From Kaistella montana (lineage in GTDB: Bacteria > Bacteroidota > Bacteroidia > Flavobacteriales > Weeksellaceae), in contig NZ_JANFQP010000003.1 of NCBI RefSeq assembly GCF_024436175.1, positions 1-64,000 of the forward strand: a stretch of DNA of 64,000 nt, read 5' to 3'. Position numbers and translations under genes: made by a program. The notes beneath the pieces were generated by a model that ran no database searches, was not told where the DNA came from, and worked only from the letters and a program-made list of their open reading frames with translations. The stretch's first letter is position 1. Each line of letters starts with the position of its first letter. Shown piece after piece: positions 50,267-58,914 of this stretch.

Positions 50267-50656
50267 ATGAAGAAAATCATTATTGAAGGCAAAAACATCA
50301 CTGATATTGAAACTTTTTACAAGGAGATCAACCGAGTATTTATGCAAAATGAAAGCTGGAAAATTGCCCAAAGTTTAGATGCGTTCAATGATTTACTATA
50401 TGGAGGTTTCGGTGAAACAAATGGAAAAGAAAACATCCAATTGGTCTGGAAAAATAGCGAAGAAAATAAAAAATCGCTTGGTCTTCAACCGACCTTAGCA
50501 TTCTATCAAAACAAACTAAAATCACCGGAAATTTTCAATACCAACTTTATCATCAACAAAATAGATGAGCTGGAAAAAGGCACTGGACTTACATTCTTCG
50601 ATATTGTCATTGAAATTATCGCAGACCATCCGAATATTATTCTTTTGAAAGAATAA
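50267..50656 (+). CDS. Barstar-family protein (ribonuclease inhibitor), no partner nearby
   Basis: 129 residues from the ATG at 50267. It matches the barstar fold: KKIIIEGKNITDIETFYKEINRVF at the start (about 2-25), then SLDAFNDLLYGGFG near 40-53, the RNase-contact helix/loop in barstars, and the C-terminal strand NIILLKE. Barstars inhibit secreted barnase-type RNases. No barnase/ribonuclease gene is adjacent. It lies 23 bp behind the amylase gene and may be cotranscribed. Confidence 0.88.
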   Translation: MKKIIIEGKNITDIETFYKEINRVFMQNESWKIAQSLDAFNDLLYGGFGETNGKENIQLVWKNSEENKKSLGLQPTLAFYQNKLKSPEIFNTNFIINKIDELEKGTGLTFFDIVIEIIADHPNIILLKE

Positions 50657-50733
50657 AAAAGACAGAAGGGAAAATTAAAATTGATAGAAAACATTTGCGT
50701 TTTTTGCATTAATTTTACTCAAAATATTACAAG

Positions 50734-52311
50734 ATGCTGCAGAACCTAGCGTTTTATCTTTCCCTCGTCATCGTGATTGTTTTGCTCATTATGCTTGCGC
50801 AAAAAATCAAAGTGGCCTATCCTGTTTTATTGGTTTTAGCCGGCTTGGGAATTAGTTTTATCCCCGGAACTCCAATTGTCAACATCGAACCGGAACTCAT
50901 TTTCTTCATTTTTCTGCCGCCTTTGCTGTATGAAGCAGCGTGGAATTCTTCATGGAAAGAACTTTGGCGATGGCGACGAATTGTCTTTAGCTTTGCTTTT
51001 GTAGTAGTATTTTTCACCGCAATTGTCGTGGCTTTTGCTGCGAACTATCTTATTCCCGGATTTTCTTTGGTCTTAGGTTTTCTCTTGGGTGGAATCGTCT
51101 CGCCGCCGGATGCGGTAAGCGCCGGAGCAATTCTGAAATTCGTGAAAATACCAAAAAGATTTCAGTCAATTCTGGAAGGTGAAAGTTTACTGAATGATGC
51201 TTCATCGCTCATTATTTTCCGTTTTGCATTAATTGCTGTAGCCACCGGACAATTTGTTTGGCATCAGGCGGTTCTTGATTTCCTTTGGATGTGTATCGGC
51301 GGTGTAGGAATCGGAATTTTAATCGCTTTTCTCTTTATGAAAATGCACAAATTACTTCCTACCGATACCAATATGGACACTATTTTCACCCTCGTTGCTC
51401 CTTTTATCATGTATCTCGCTGCCGAAGAATTTCATGCGTCCGGAGTTTTATCAGTGGTAAGTGGTGGTTTGTTTTTATCCATTCGAAGGCATCGCTTTCT
51501 ATCCGGATCGTCGCGGCTTCAGGGCGTCAATGTTTGGCAAAGTTTCAGTTTCCTTTTAAATGGAATTGTCTTTATGTTGATTGGCCTCGATTTACCACAA
51601 ATTGTTTCGGGATTGGGCGATACAAGTATTTTTCAAGCATTGGGTTATGGAGTTTTAATTACCGTTATTCTTATTCTCATTAGGATTGTCGCGAGTTATG
51701 GCGCTGTGATTTTCACTTTAATAATGAGAAATTTCATTAATGTTGCAGATTCTGAACCACCCGGATGGAAGGTACCATTAGTTTTAGGCTGGACAGGAAT
51801 GCGCGGAGTGGTTTCTTTGGCTGCTGCTCTTTCAATTCCCGTTACATTGGCCGACGGAACTCCTTTCCCACAGCGAAACCTCATCCTTTTCATCACTTTT
51901 ATCGTGATTTTGCTTACCCTCGTTGTGCAAGGTTTGACACTGCCCATTTTGTTAAAAAAAATGAAATTACGAGATCGGGATTTCACCAAATCTGAAAAAG
52001 AAATCGATTATGAAATTCGAAACGAATTGGCAAAAATAGCCGTCAATAAAATCAAAACCAATTATCCGGAAAAATTGGAAAAATTTCCCGCCTTGAAAGA
52101 ACAATTTCAAATTTGGGAAAACAGAGTCAACAGTTCCGAAATCATCATTAATTATCCTGAATACCAACAAATTTTTGCAGATATTTTAGATCATCAAAGA
52201 AATTGGCTTATCAATAAAAACAGAGAAGAACTCTTGCTCGACGAAGAAATTGTTAGAAAACATTTGAGGCTTTTGGATCTTCAGGAAGAAAGACTGAGCC
52301 TCGGTAAATAA
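50734..52311 (+). CDS. Na+/H+ antiporter, CPA1 family (NhaP/Nhe-like)
   Basis: 525 residues with about 12 hydrophobic helices over 1-410 and a charged cytoplasmic tail (about 415-525, KSEKEIDYEIRNELAKIAVNKIK in parts). CPA1 hallmarks: FIFLPPLLYEAAWNSSW near 53-69, SPPDAVSAGAILKFVKIPKR near 122-141, and the ion-binding ND pair in LEGESLLNDASSL near 145-157. It probably exchanges cytoplasmic Na+ or K+ for protons. Monocistronic by spacing. Confidence 0.92.
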   Translation: MLQNLAFYLSLVIVIVLLIMLAQKIKVAYPVLLVLAGLGISFIPGTPIVNIEPELIFFIFLPPLLYEAAWNSSWKELWRWRRIVFSFAFVVVFFTAIVVAFAANYLIPGFSLVLGFLLGGIVSPPDAVSAGAILKFVKIPKRFQSILEGESLLNDASSLIIFRFALIAVATGQFVWHQAVLDFLWMCIGGVGIGILIAFLFMKMHKLLPTDTNMDTIFTLVAPFIMYLAAEEFHASGVLSVVSGGLFLSIRRHRFLSGSSRLQGVNVWQSFSFLLNGIVFMLIGLDLPQIVSGLGDTSIFQALGYGVLITVILILIRIVASYGAVIFTLIMRNFINVADSEPPGWKVPLVLGWTGMRGVVSLAAALSIPVTLADGTPFPQRNLILFITFIVILLTLVVQGLTLPILLKKMKLRDRDFTKSEKEIDYEIRNELAKIAVNKIKTNYPEKLEKFPALKEQFQIWENRVNSSEIIINYPEYQQIFADILDHQRNWLINKNREELLLDEEIVRKHLRLLDLQEERLSLGK

Positions 52312-52389
52312 AAGGGTTCTATCGAATGATTTTTCCTATAAAATTTAAACTTTAAGAAAAAATTAAGACAAGACCATTTTTCTATTTTA

Positions 52390-52397
52390 TAAATTTG
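52390..52397 (+). promoter_or_regulatory. TAnnTTTG -7 box for the alcohol dehydrogenase gene
   Basis: TAAATTTG, 18 bp upstream of the ATG at 52416. Confidence 0.62.
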
Positions 52398-52415
52398 AGG
52401 CCTTAAAAAAATTAT

Positions 52416-53474
52416 ATGAGTACAACAACTGTAAAAGCCTTCGGAGCCGAAGCAAAAGATAAAGATTTGCAATTGATGCAAATCGAAAGAAGAGAAGTAA
52501 TGCCGACTGATATTGAAATCGATATTTTATATTGCGGAGTTTGCCACAGCGACCTTCACACTGCAAGAAACGATTGGGGCGGAACCAAATATCCGTCTGT
52601 TCCGGGACACGAAATCATCGGGAGAATTACCAAAGTGGGTTCTGCCGTTACCAAATTCAAAGTTGGCGATTTGGCCGGCGTTGGTTGTTTAGTGGATTCT
52701 TGCCGAGAATGTGAGAGCTGCAAACAAAATCTAGAGCAATATTGTTTGAATGGTTCTACAGGAACATACAACGGGAAAGATCCGTTTTTGGGCGGTCACA
52801 CTTTTGGAGGCTACTCAGAAAAAGTTGTGGTAGATGAAGCATTTGGTTTACATATACCTGAAAACCTTGATTTGAAAGCCGTTGCACCGCTTCTTTGCGC
52901 TGGTGTTACTACCTGGTCTCCTTTGAAACACTGGAACGTGAAAGAAGGAAGCAAAGTTGCTGTAGTCGGTTTAGGTGGATTAGGTCACATGGCGATTAAA
53001 CTTGCCAAAGGTTTAGGCGCTGATGTTACTTTATTTTCCAGAAGCCCTGATAAAATCCAAGACGCATTGGATTTAGGAGCCGATGCTGTAGTTATTTCAA
53101 CCTATGAAAATGAAATGAATTCCGTAAAAGGAAAATTTGATTTAATCATTGATACCGTTCCTTACGACCACGATATCAATCCTTACATCAACACTTTAAA
53201 TATCAGCGGAACTTTGGTTTTGGTTGGATATATCGGAAAAATGGACGAAGCTCTTTTCACTCCACCGATGATTATGGGAAGAAGATCAGTTGCCGGATCG
53301 GTAATCGGAGGAATCAAAGAAACTCAGGAAATGCTCGATTTCTGCGGGGAGAAAAATATCCTTCCGGAAATTGAAATGATCAATATGCAAAACATCAACG
53401 AAGCGTACGAAAGAATGCTGAAAAGCGATGTTCGTTACCGTTTTGTAATCGATATGCAGTCTTTGAAAAACTAA
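52416..53474 (+). CDS. Zinc-dependent NAD(P) alcohol dehydrogenase (cinnamyl-alcohol dehydrogenase type)
   Basis: 352 residues. Catalytic zinc ligands: Cys about 43 (YCGVCHSD) and His 65/Glu 66 (VPGHEI). Structural zinc: Cys 96, 99, 102 and 110 (DSCRECESCKQNLEQYC). The cofactor Rossmann motif GLGGLGHMAIKLAKGLGAD lies near 185-203, followed by SRSPDK, suggesting NADP(H). This matches the YahK/CAD branch of medium-chain dehydrogenases, reducing aldehydes. It has its own promoter box and shares a terminator with the convergent gene. Confidence 0.93.
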   Translation: MSTTTVKAFGAEAKDKDLQLMQIERREVMPTDIEIDILYCGVCHSDLHTARNDWGGTKYPSVPGHEIIGRITKVGSAVTKFKVGDLAGVGCLVDSCRECESCKQNLEQYCLNGSTGTYNGKDPFLGGHTFGGYSEKVVVDEAFGLHIPENLDLKAVAPLLCAGVTTWSPLKHWNVKEGSKVAVVGLGGLGHMAIKLAKGLGADVTLFSRSPDKIQDALDLGADAVVISTYENEMNSVKGKFDLIIDTVPYDHDINPYINTLNISGTLVLVGYIGKMDEALFTPPMIMGRRSVAGSVIGGIKETQEMLDFCGEKNILPEIEMINMQNINEAYERMLKSDVRYRFVIDMQSLKN

Positions 53475-53493
53475 TTTTTCAGCAATAAAAATG

Positions 53494-53525
53494 AAATATC
53501 CGGTTGATTGATCAGCCGGATATTT
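53494..53525. terminator. Bidirectional terminator between adh and phosphodiesterase genes
   Basis: AAATATCCGG / CCGGATATTT plus five further inner pairs (one G-T) closing on a 2-base loop, A- and T-flanked, between convergent genes. Confidence 0.92.
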
Positions 53526-53536
53526 TTATTTAAAAC

Positions 53537-54802
53537 TTATTTCAAAACCTTTTTTGCAGTTTTCAGTGAACCGTCGATGGGTTGAGTGACTTTTAATCCT
53601 AAAATTTCCGCAACCATCGGATAAAGATCCACATTCCGGAACTCTTCAATCGTTTTTCCTTGTTGAAAAGCCGAACCTGAAGCGACGAAAGTTGCCTTCA
53701 TTTCCGAGACTTTGAAAGGATTGTAACCATGTTTTCCGGGTGTTTTTTTAGATCCAGATTCCAGAAAAACTTTGGGAACATTTGGAACTAAAAGAATCTG
53801 TCCAATTCTTCCGAAACGGTCATCAGAAGTACGATAATGCAATTTTTTAGGAAATTTATCGGTGAGATAAACTTTATAATCTCGCGTTCTATTTTTCTTT
53901 AATTCCCGATAAACGGATTTCACTTCCGCTTCATTTTTCACCATCACACGGAGCAAAGTTTGCGCGTTGATGTAAGTAAAACGATTTTTATCTAACAAAA
54001 TTCCTGGAATTTCGAGCGGCTTTTCTAAATCTACATCCTTCATCCCGTGATCCGAAACGAAGATGAAATTCACATTCGGAAGATTCAGTTCATTGACTTT
54101 CTGAATTAATTTCCCAACAGTTTCATCTACAAAACCAACTGCATCACAAACTTCGCGCGATTCTGTGCCATAAAGATGGCCGTTTTTATCCACTTCTGGG
54201 AAATAAAAAGTAATCAAATGTGGCCGTTTTTCTTCGGGAAGTTTCAACCAATTCAATACGATATTGATCTTTTGATCAGCAGGAAATTTATCATGATATT
54301 GGTAATAATAGGTTGGCCGAGTTCCTCCCGCATCGCTGTTGGAAGCTACCCAAAACAACGAAGCAGCAAGTGTTCCCTGTTGTTCTGCAAGACTCCAAAG
54401 TGGAATTCCACCAAGCCAAGATCCGTCGGAAATTTTGCTTTGAACGCTCATTCCAAAAAAATCATTACGCTTCTGATCATAAAAATAATTATCAACAAAA
54501 CCGGTATGCGAAGGGAAAAGTCCGGTGATCATCGTGTAATGATTCGGTCCTGTAATCGAAGGATAAGAAGGAATCATAGCTTTCGCTGAAACACCGTTTT
54601 CTGCCAGTTTCAGGATATTCTTTGCATTGAATTTTTTCGCATAATCATACCTAAAACCATCCGCAGAGATTAAAATTACATAAGGTTTTGCCAAAGATTC
54701 AGCGGCATTCTTCCGGTTCGGAACCACAACTTGCGCAGTATAGGCTTGAGAAAAACTCCATCCGAAAATCAAAATATAAACTAGTGAAAATAAATTTTTC
54801 AT
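53537..54802 (-). CDS. Ectonucleotide pyrophosphatase/phosphodiesterase-like exported hydrolase
   Basis: 421 residues with a signal peptide (about 1-20, FSLVYILIFGWSFSQA). Alkaline-phosphatase superfamily, NPP branch: VILISADGFRYDYA near 42-55 (metal Asp), PSYPSITGPNHYTMITGLFPSHTGFVDN spread over about 78-105 containing the nucleophile (Ser/Thr in the PT-TFPNHY position of classical NPPs), DKNGHLYG near 205-212, and SDHGM near 250. The metal-ligand GKHGYN lies near 366-371. It probably cleaves phosphodiesters or pyrophosphates in the periplasm. Confidence 0.9.
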   Translation of the reverse strand: MKNLFSLVYILIFGWSFSQAYTAQVVVPNRKNAAESLAKPYVILISADGFRYDYAKKFNAKNILKLAENGVSAKAMIPSYPSITGPNHYTMITGLFPSHTGFVDNYFYDQKRNDFFGMSVQSKISDGSWLGGIPLWSLAEQQGTLAASLFWVASNSDAGGTRPTYYYQYHDKFPADQKINIVLNWLKLPEEKRPHLITFYFPEVDKNGHLYGTESREVCDAVGFVDETVGKLIQKVNELNLPNVNFIFVSDHGMKDVDLEKPLEIPGILLDKNRFTYINAQTLLRVMVKNEAEVKSVYRELKKNRTRDYKVYLTDKFPKKLHYRTSDDRFGRIGQILLVPNVPKVFLESGSKKTPGKHGYNPFKVSEMKATFVASGSAFQQGKTIEEFRNVDLYPMVAEILGLKVTQPIDGSLKTAKKVLK

Positions 54803-54819
54803 GAAGAATAATTGTGATG

Positions 54820-54827
54820 CAAATTTA
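54820..54827 (-). promoter_or_regulatory. TAnnTTTG -7 box for the phosphodiesterase gene
   Basis: The minus strand reads TAAATTTG, 17 bp upstream of the ATG at 54802. Confidence 0.6.
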
Positions 54828-54900
54828 AACTGAAAAACTGAATCCGAAATATTAAGAAATCTTTATTCTAAGGATTCTTGTAAGGATTTATCTAAAAAAA

Positions 54901-55524
54901 CTACACATTCTCGGAAACTTCTTTCAGTTCAATCATCATTTTTTCAGTGGCAGATTTCAATTCATCAATTCCTTCATTATTAAAAATAACAAAATCGGCG
55001 CGCTTGATTTTATCTTTTTCGGGCATTTGTTTATCGATAACCGCCTCGATTCCTCTGTAGGTTTTTTGGTCGCGATCCATCACACGCTTGATGCGGATAT
55101 TGTCATCAGCAGTTACCAAAACCGATTTGTAACAACTTTCATTGAGTTTTAATTCAAATAAAAGTGCCGTTTCTTTAAAAACAAATTCAGAATTTTGAAT
55201 TTTAACCCAGTTTTCAAAGTCGATTTTTACAGCGGGATGAATGAGCGTATTGAGTTGAAGCCGCTTTTCATCATCATTAAAAATAATTCCAGAAACATAT
55301 TTTCTGTTGTAAAAACCGTTTTCGTCGTAAGCATCCTCGCCTAGAAGTTCTTTGATTTTCTTTTTTAAATCTTCATCATTTACAATTTCCTTCGCCCGAT
55401 CGTCCGAATAATACACCGGAAAACCCATTTCTTCAATAAATTTAGCCACGGTAGATTTTCCGCTACCAATTCCTCCGGTGAGACCGATGATTTTTTTCGA
55501 CCTTGTTAAACTCTCTTCTTCCAT
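54901..55524 (-). CDS. coaE: Dephospho-CoA kinase
   Basis: The last step of coenzyme A synthesis, phosphorylating dephospho-CoA. 207 residues: Walker A GLTGGIGSGKSTVAKF near 14-29, FPVYYSDDRAKEIV near 35-48, LNTLIHPAVK near 96-105, and the lid ITADDNIRIKRVMDRD-like region (VTADDNIRIKRVMDRD, about 136-151). It lies 18 bp downstream of the MBL hydrolase gene on the same strand, within a minus-strand run to ruvB. Confidence 0.95.
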   Translation of the reverse strand: MEEESLTRSKKIIGLTGGIGSGKSTVAKFIEEMGFPVYYSDDRAKEIVNDEDLKKKIKELLGEDAYDENGFYNRKYVSGIIFNDDEKRLQLNTLIHPAVKIDFENWVKIQNSEFVFKETALLFELKLNESCYKSVLVTADDNIRIKRVMDRDQKTYRGIEAVIDKQMPEKDKIKRADFVIFNNEGIDELKSATEKMMIELKEVSENV

Positions 55525-55542
55525 GCTCTAACTTCCTTCAAA

Positions 55543-56409
55543 TTAGTATCCAAAAACTTCGTTCATACTGAAGGTTTCATCTAAACGAACGCCTTTTTCG
55601 GTCATTTTCAAACTGGCCAATTCATTATGCGCATCATGTTCGAAGAAAAGAAGATATTCATTATCCACGCATTGTTTCAGGAATTTTCCCTTTTCTTCCA
55701 TGGTTAGAAGCGGTCGTGTATCGTAACCCATCACATAAACTTGCGGAATATGCCCAACGGTTGGGATGAGATCTGCCGCAAAAACAATGGTTTTTTCCTG
55801 ATATTGGATCACGGGAAGCATTTGTTTATCGGTATGTCCGTCCACAAAAATCACATCCATTTTCAGATCTGGTGCAAAACCGTAGTTCCCGCTATTCGGT
55901 GTAGGCAGAAAATTGAGTTGTCCGCTTTCCTGCATTGGCAAAATATTTTCTTTTAAGAAACTTGCTTTCTCGCGCGGATTGGGTTCTGTAGCCCATTTCC
56001 AATGATCTTCGTTGGTCCAGAAATGTGCATTTTTGAAAGCAGGTCGATAACCGGTTTTGTCGTCGTTCCATTCAATCGCACCGCCACAATGGTCGAAATG
56101 AAGGTGCGTAAGGAAAACATCGGTAATATCTTCTTTCACAAAACCATATTTTTTAAGATTTTTATCCAAAGAATCATCGCCCCAAAGTGAGTAATGGCCA
56201 AAGAATTTCTCATCTTGTTTGTTGCCGAGACCGCAATCAATTAAGATTAATTTTTTTCCATCTTCCACCAAAAGCGAACGGGTTCCAAGCTCGATTAAAT
56301 TTCTTTCGTCTGCTGGATTGGTCTTTTCCCAAAGCGTTTTCGGAACAACGCCAAACATCGCACCGCCGTCTAACTTAAATTTTCCGCACTGTATAGGATA
56401 TAGTTTCAT
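55543..56409 (-). CDS. MBL-fold metallo-hydrolase
   Basis: 288 residues with no signal peptide. Metallo-beta-lactamase fold with the dinuclear zinc motif THLHFDHCGG (about 101-110), then FVDGHTDKQMLPVIQ (His about 191) and ADLIPTVGHI, and a distal His in FFEHDAHNE. It resembles AHL-lactonase/YtnP-type members in length and motif. Substrate unknown. Grouped with coaE on the same strand. Confidence 0.9.
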   Translation of the reverse strand: MKLYPIQCGKFKLDGGAMFGVVPKTLWEKTNPADERNLIELGTRSLLVEDGKKLILIDCGLGNKQDEKFFGHYSLWGDDSLDKNLKKYGFVKEDITDVFLTHLHFDHCGGAIEWNDDKTGYRPAFKNAHFWTNEDHWKWATEPNPREKASFLKENILPMQESGQLNFLPTPNSGNYGFAPDLKMDVIFVDGHTDKQMLPVIQYQEKTIVFAADLIPTVGHIPQVYVMGYDTRPLLTMEEKGKFLKQCVDNEYLLFFEHDAHNELASLKMTEKGVRLDETFSMNEVFGY

Positions 56410-56485
56410 ATTTAATTTTTTACTAAAATAAGGATTTTTTGAGATACTGATTTTGATGTTTGCAAAGATTTAATTGACTTTTCGT

Positions 56486-57091
56486 TTAAAGATTTCTCAT
56501 TTTCTCCGCAATCTTCCTCGAATTTTCATCCGAAGTTTTCTCTAGTTCTTTAATGATATTTCTAAAATCACTTTCTTTTCTGTTTTGGCTCAATTTATTG
56601 ACAATAAAAATTTCAGTCGGGAAAATATGAATTCCAAAAGCGCCTTTCATTTCCTTTCTCACATATTCATCTCCCATATTTTCCACGAACATCGGGCATT
56701 TCTGGGGTTTTTCATATTTAAAAGTCAGCTTTCGGAGATGTTCATAAAGTTCGTCATCATTCATCAGTTTCACTTTTCCCCGGATTTGAACCGCTTCATA
56801 ATTCCAAGTTGAAACATTTTTATGGTCATACCACGAAGACGAAATATAAGAATGTGCTCCCAGAAAATCACACAGCACTTCGTCACCATCTTTCAGAACT
56901 TTTGCCTGAAAATTGGCTTTTGAAATATGAGTTTCGAGGTAAAATCCCGCCTCCGTTTCAGTCATAAGAAACATGGAATGCGTTGCAGCAAGTTTTTCCT
57001 GATTGGAGATGAGAAGCGCAAAACCGTTTTCACTGATGAGTTCTTTCATCAGCTCCATGTCTTGGCTTTTATAGATTTTTGGGATGTACAT
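56486..57091 (-). CDS. FMN-binding, PaiB-type negative transcriptional regulator family protein
   Basis: 201 residues. PaiB-family split-barrel protein: MYIPKIYKSQDMELMKEL at the start, ENGFALLISN, THSMFLM, GAHSYISSSWY and VSTWNYEAVQIRGKVKLM, the latter two being the family's flavin-fold signatures. In Bacillus, PaiB acts as a repressor of sporulation and protease genes, but many members look like pyridoxamine-oxidase-type enzymes. The role here is undetermined. Confidence 0.88.
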   Translation of the reverse strand: MYIPKIYKSQDMELMKELISENGFALLISNQEKLAATHSMFLMTETEAGFYLETHISKANFQAKVLKDGDEVLCDFLGAHSYISSSWYDHKNVSTWNYEAVQIRGKVKLMNDDELYEHLRKLTFKYEKPQKCPMFVENMGDEYVRKEMKGAFGIHIFPTEIFIVNKLSQNRKESDFRNIIKELEKTSDENSRKIAEKMRNL

Positions 57092-57116
57092 ATTGGGCAG
57101 TAACTTTTATGAATCG

Positions 57117-57725
57117 TTATTTACAGATCGCATCAGATATTTTCAGCAGTTCTTCGTCAGTACTTCCGAAAAAAATTGCTCTTTTGAAATCTTCGCAAGC
57201 ACTTTTCAGATCGCCTTTACCTAAAGCAATATTTCCTCTGGCAAAATATCCGTTGGGATCCTGTGTCACCTCAACATATTTGTTTAAGTCCAGCATAGCC
57301 ATATCAGGCTTTTTCAATGACAGCAGCAGCATTGCCCTGTTATAATAATTTCCTGCGTATGAATCAGGATCCATTTCAATGGCTTTATCCAGATCTTGGA
57401 GGGCAAGATCATTTTTTTCGGTCATATTGTACGCAAAAGATCGTAATGTATAGAGTTTTGCATCCGTGTAGCCCAATTTTTCTGCCTGGTTAAAGTCAGA
57501 CACAGCACTTTCAAAATCCTTCAACAAATTGTAACTCAGTCCCCTCGCAAAGAACGGTTCGCCGTTGGCAGGATTTTTTTCTATCGATTTAGTAAATAAT
57601 TTTGCGGCTTCATCAAAATGCTGATTCGCCATTTCTGCCTTTCCTAACTGCAAATACTGAGTATCCTTTTTAGAGGCACACGCATTAAACAGAAGAAATA
57701 TGATTACAACTAGAATTTGCTTCAT
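57117..57725 (-). CDS. TPR-repeat lipoprotein
   Basis: 202 residues with a lipoprotein signal (MKQILVVIIFLLFNACAS, lipobox Cys about 16). Four to five TPR motifs follow from about 25 (LGKAEMANQHFDEAAKLFTKSIEKNP; PFFARGLSYNLLKDFESAVSDFNQAEKLG; in parts), ending in NIALGKGDLKSACEDFKRAIFFGS, a Sel1/TPR-like unit. Probably a periplasmic scaffold. It sits 16 bp below ruvB, same strand. Confidence 0.88.
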   Translation of the reverse strand: MKQILVVIIFLLFNACASKKDTQYLQLGKAEMANQHFDEAAKLFTKSIEKNPANGEPFFARGLSYNLLKDFESAVSDFNQAEKLGYTDAKLYTLRSFAYNMTEKNDLALQDLDKAIEMDPDSYAGNYYNRAMLLLSLKKPDMAMLDLNKYVEVTQDPNGYFARGNIALGKGDLKSACEDFKRAIFFGSTDEELLKISDAICK

Positions 57726-57741
57726 AAATAATAAAAATAGT

Positions 57742-58764
57742 TTAAAACAGCGTATCAGGTCTTTTCGGTATCGAAATATTCAAATGTTTATATGCTTTTT
57801 CCGTCACTTCCCTTCCTCTCGGCGTTCTGATGATGAATCCTTCCTGAATGAGGAACGGTTCGTACACTTCTTCTAAAGTTTCCGGATTTTCGCCGATAGA
57901 AGTCGCCAATGCAGAAATTCCCACGGGTTTCCCGCGGAAGTTTTCAATCATCACACGCATGATGCGGTTATCCATATCATCAAGACCGAATTCATCCACA
58001 TTCAAAGAGTTCAGGGCAAACTTTGTAATTCCGATTTCAATTTCTCCGTTTCCTTTAATCTCCGCGAAATCACGTACTCTTCTCAATAAAGCATTTGCAA
58101 TTCTCGGCGTTCCCCGGCTCCTTCTGGCGATTTCCAGGGCTGCATCTTCATAAATCGGAACGCCCAAAACCCTCGCACTTCTTTCGATAATCATCCCGAG
58201 AAGTTCAATCGTATAATATTCTAGTCTGCTCTGGATTCCGAATCGTGCCAGCATCGGTTTTGTCAGCATTCCGCTTCTGGTTGTAGCGCCCACCAGGGTA
58301 AAAGGATTCAGGCCAATCTGTACACTTCTTGCATTCGGACCGGTTTCCAGCATGATGTCGATTTTGTAATCTTCCATCGCCGAATACAGATATTCTTCCA
58401 CAATCGGGGAAAGTCTGTGGATTTCATCGATAAAAAGAACATCGTTTTCCTCCAGATTTGTGAGAAGTCCCGCGAGACTTCCGGGCTTATCCAGCACCGG
58501 ACCTGAGGTGATTTTGCAGTTCACGCCCAACTCATTGGCAATAATGTGGGCTAAAGTCGTTTTTCCCAATCCCGGTGGGCCGTGCAAAAGAACATGATCC
58601 AGCGCGCCACCACGATTTTTGGCGGCTGCTACGAAAACTTCCAAATTATCGAGGGTTTTTCGCTGTCCGGCAAAATCCTGAAAACTCTGGGGACGGATTT
58701 TTTCTTCCTGAATCAGTTCATCATCAGAAAAATTTTCCTTATCAGCATGTAAAAAATCGGACAT
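57742..58764 (-). CDS. ruvB: Holliday junction DNA helicase RuvB
   Basis: The hexameric AAA+ motor for branch migration with RuvA. 340 residues from the ATG at 58764 ([12 protein letters not shown]): [12 protein letters not shown] near 23-34, Walker [19 protein letters not shown] near 61-78, Walker [10 protein letters not shown] near 109-117, sensor GATTRSGML near 156-164, and the C-terminal winged helix with [15 protein letters not shown]. Length is standard. Confidence 0.97.
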   Translation of the reverse strand: MSDFLHADKENFSDDELIQEEKIRPQSFQDFAGQRKTLDNLEVFVAAAKNRGGALDHVLLHGPPGLGKTTLAHIIANELGVNCKITSGPVLDKPGSLAGLLTNLEENDVLFIDEIHRLSPIVEEYLYSAMEDYKIDIMLETGPNARSVQIGLNPFTLVGATTRSGMLTKPMLARFGIQSRLEYYTIELLGMIIERSARVLGVPIYEDAALEIARRSRGTPRIANALLRRVRDFAEIKGNGEIEIGITKFALNSLNVDEFGLDDMDNRIMRVMIENFRGKPVGISALATSIGENPETLEEVYEPFLIQEGFIIRTPRGREVTEKAYKHLNISIPKRPDTLF

Positions 58765-58788
58765 TTTGATTTGAAATTTGTATATCCT

Positions 58789-58796
58789 CAAAGGTA
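58789..58796 (-). promoter_or_regulatory. TAnnTTTG -7 box for ruvB
   Basis: The minus strand reads TACCTTTG, 24 bp upstream of the ATG at 58764. Confidence 0.55.
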
Positions 58797-58914
58797 AAAT
58801 TTTTTATTGAATCTAATGAGGATGAAAGTACCGCAGAATTTCCACAAAACAAATAATCGAGACAGAAAAGAAAAAACTTTGTTCACTTGATCTTTAAACA
58901 TTAAATTTACCATT

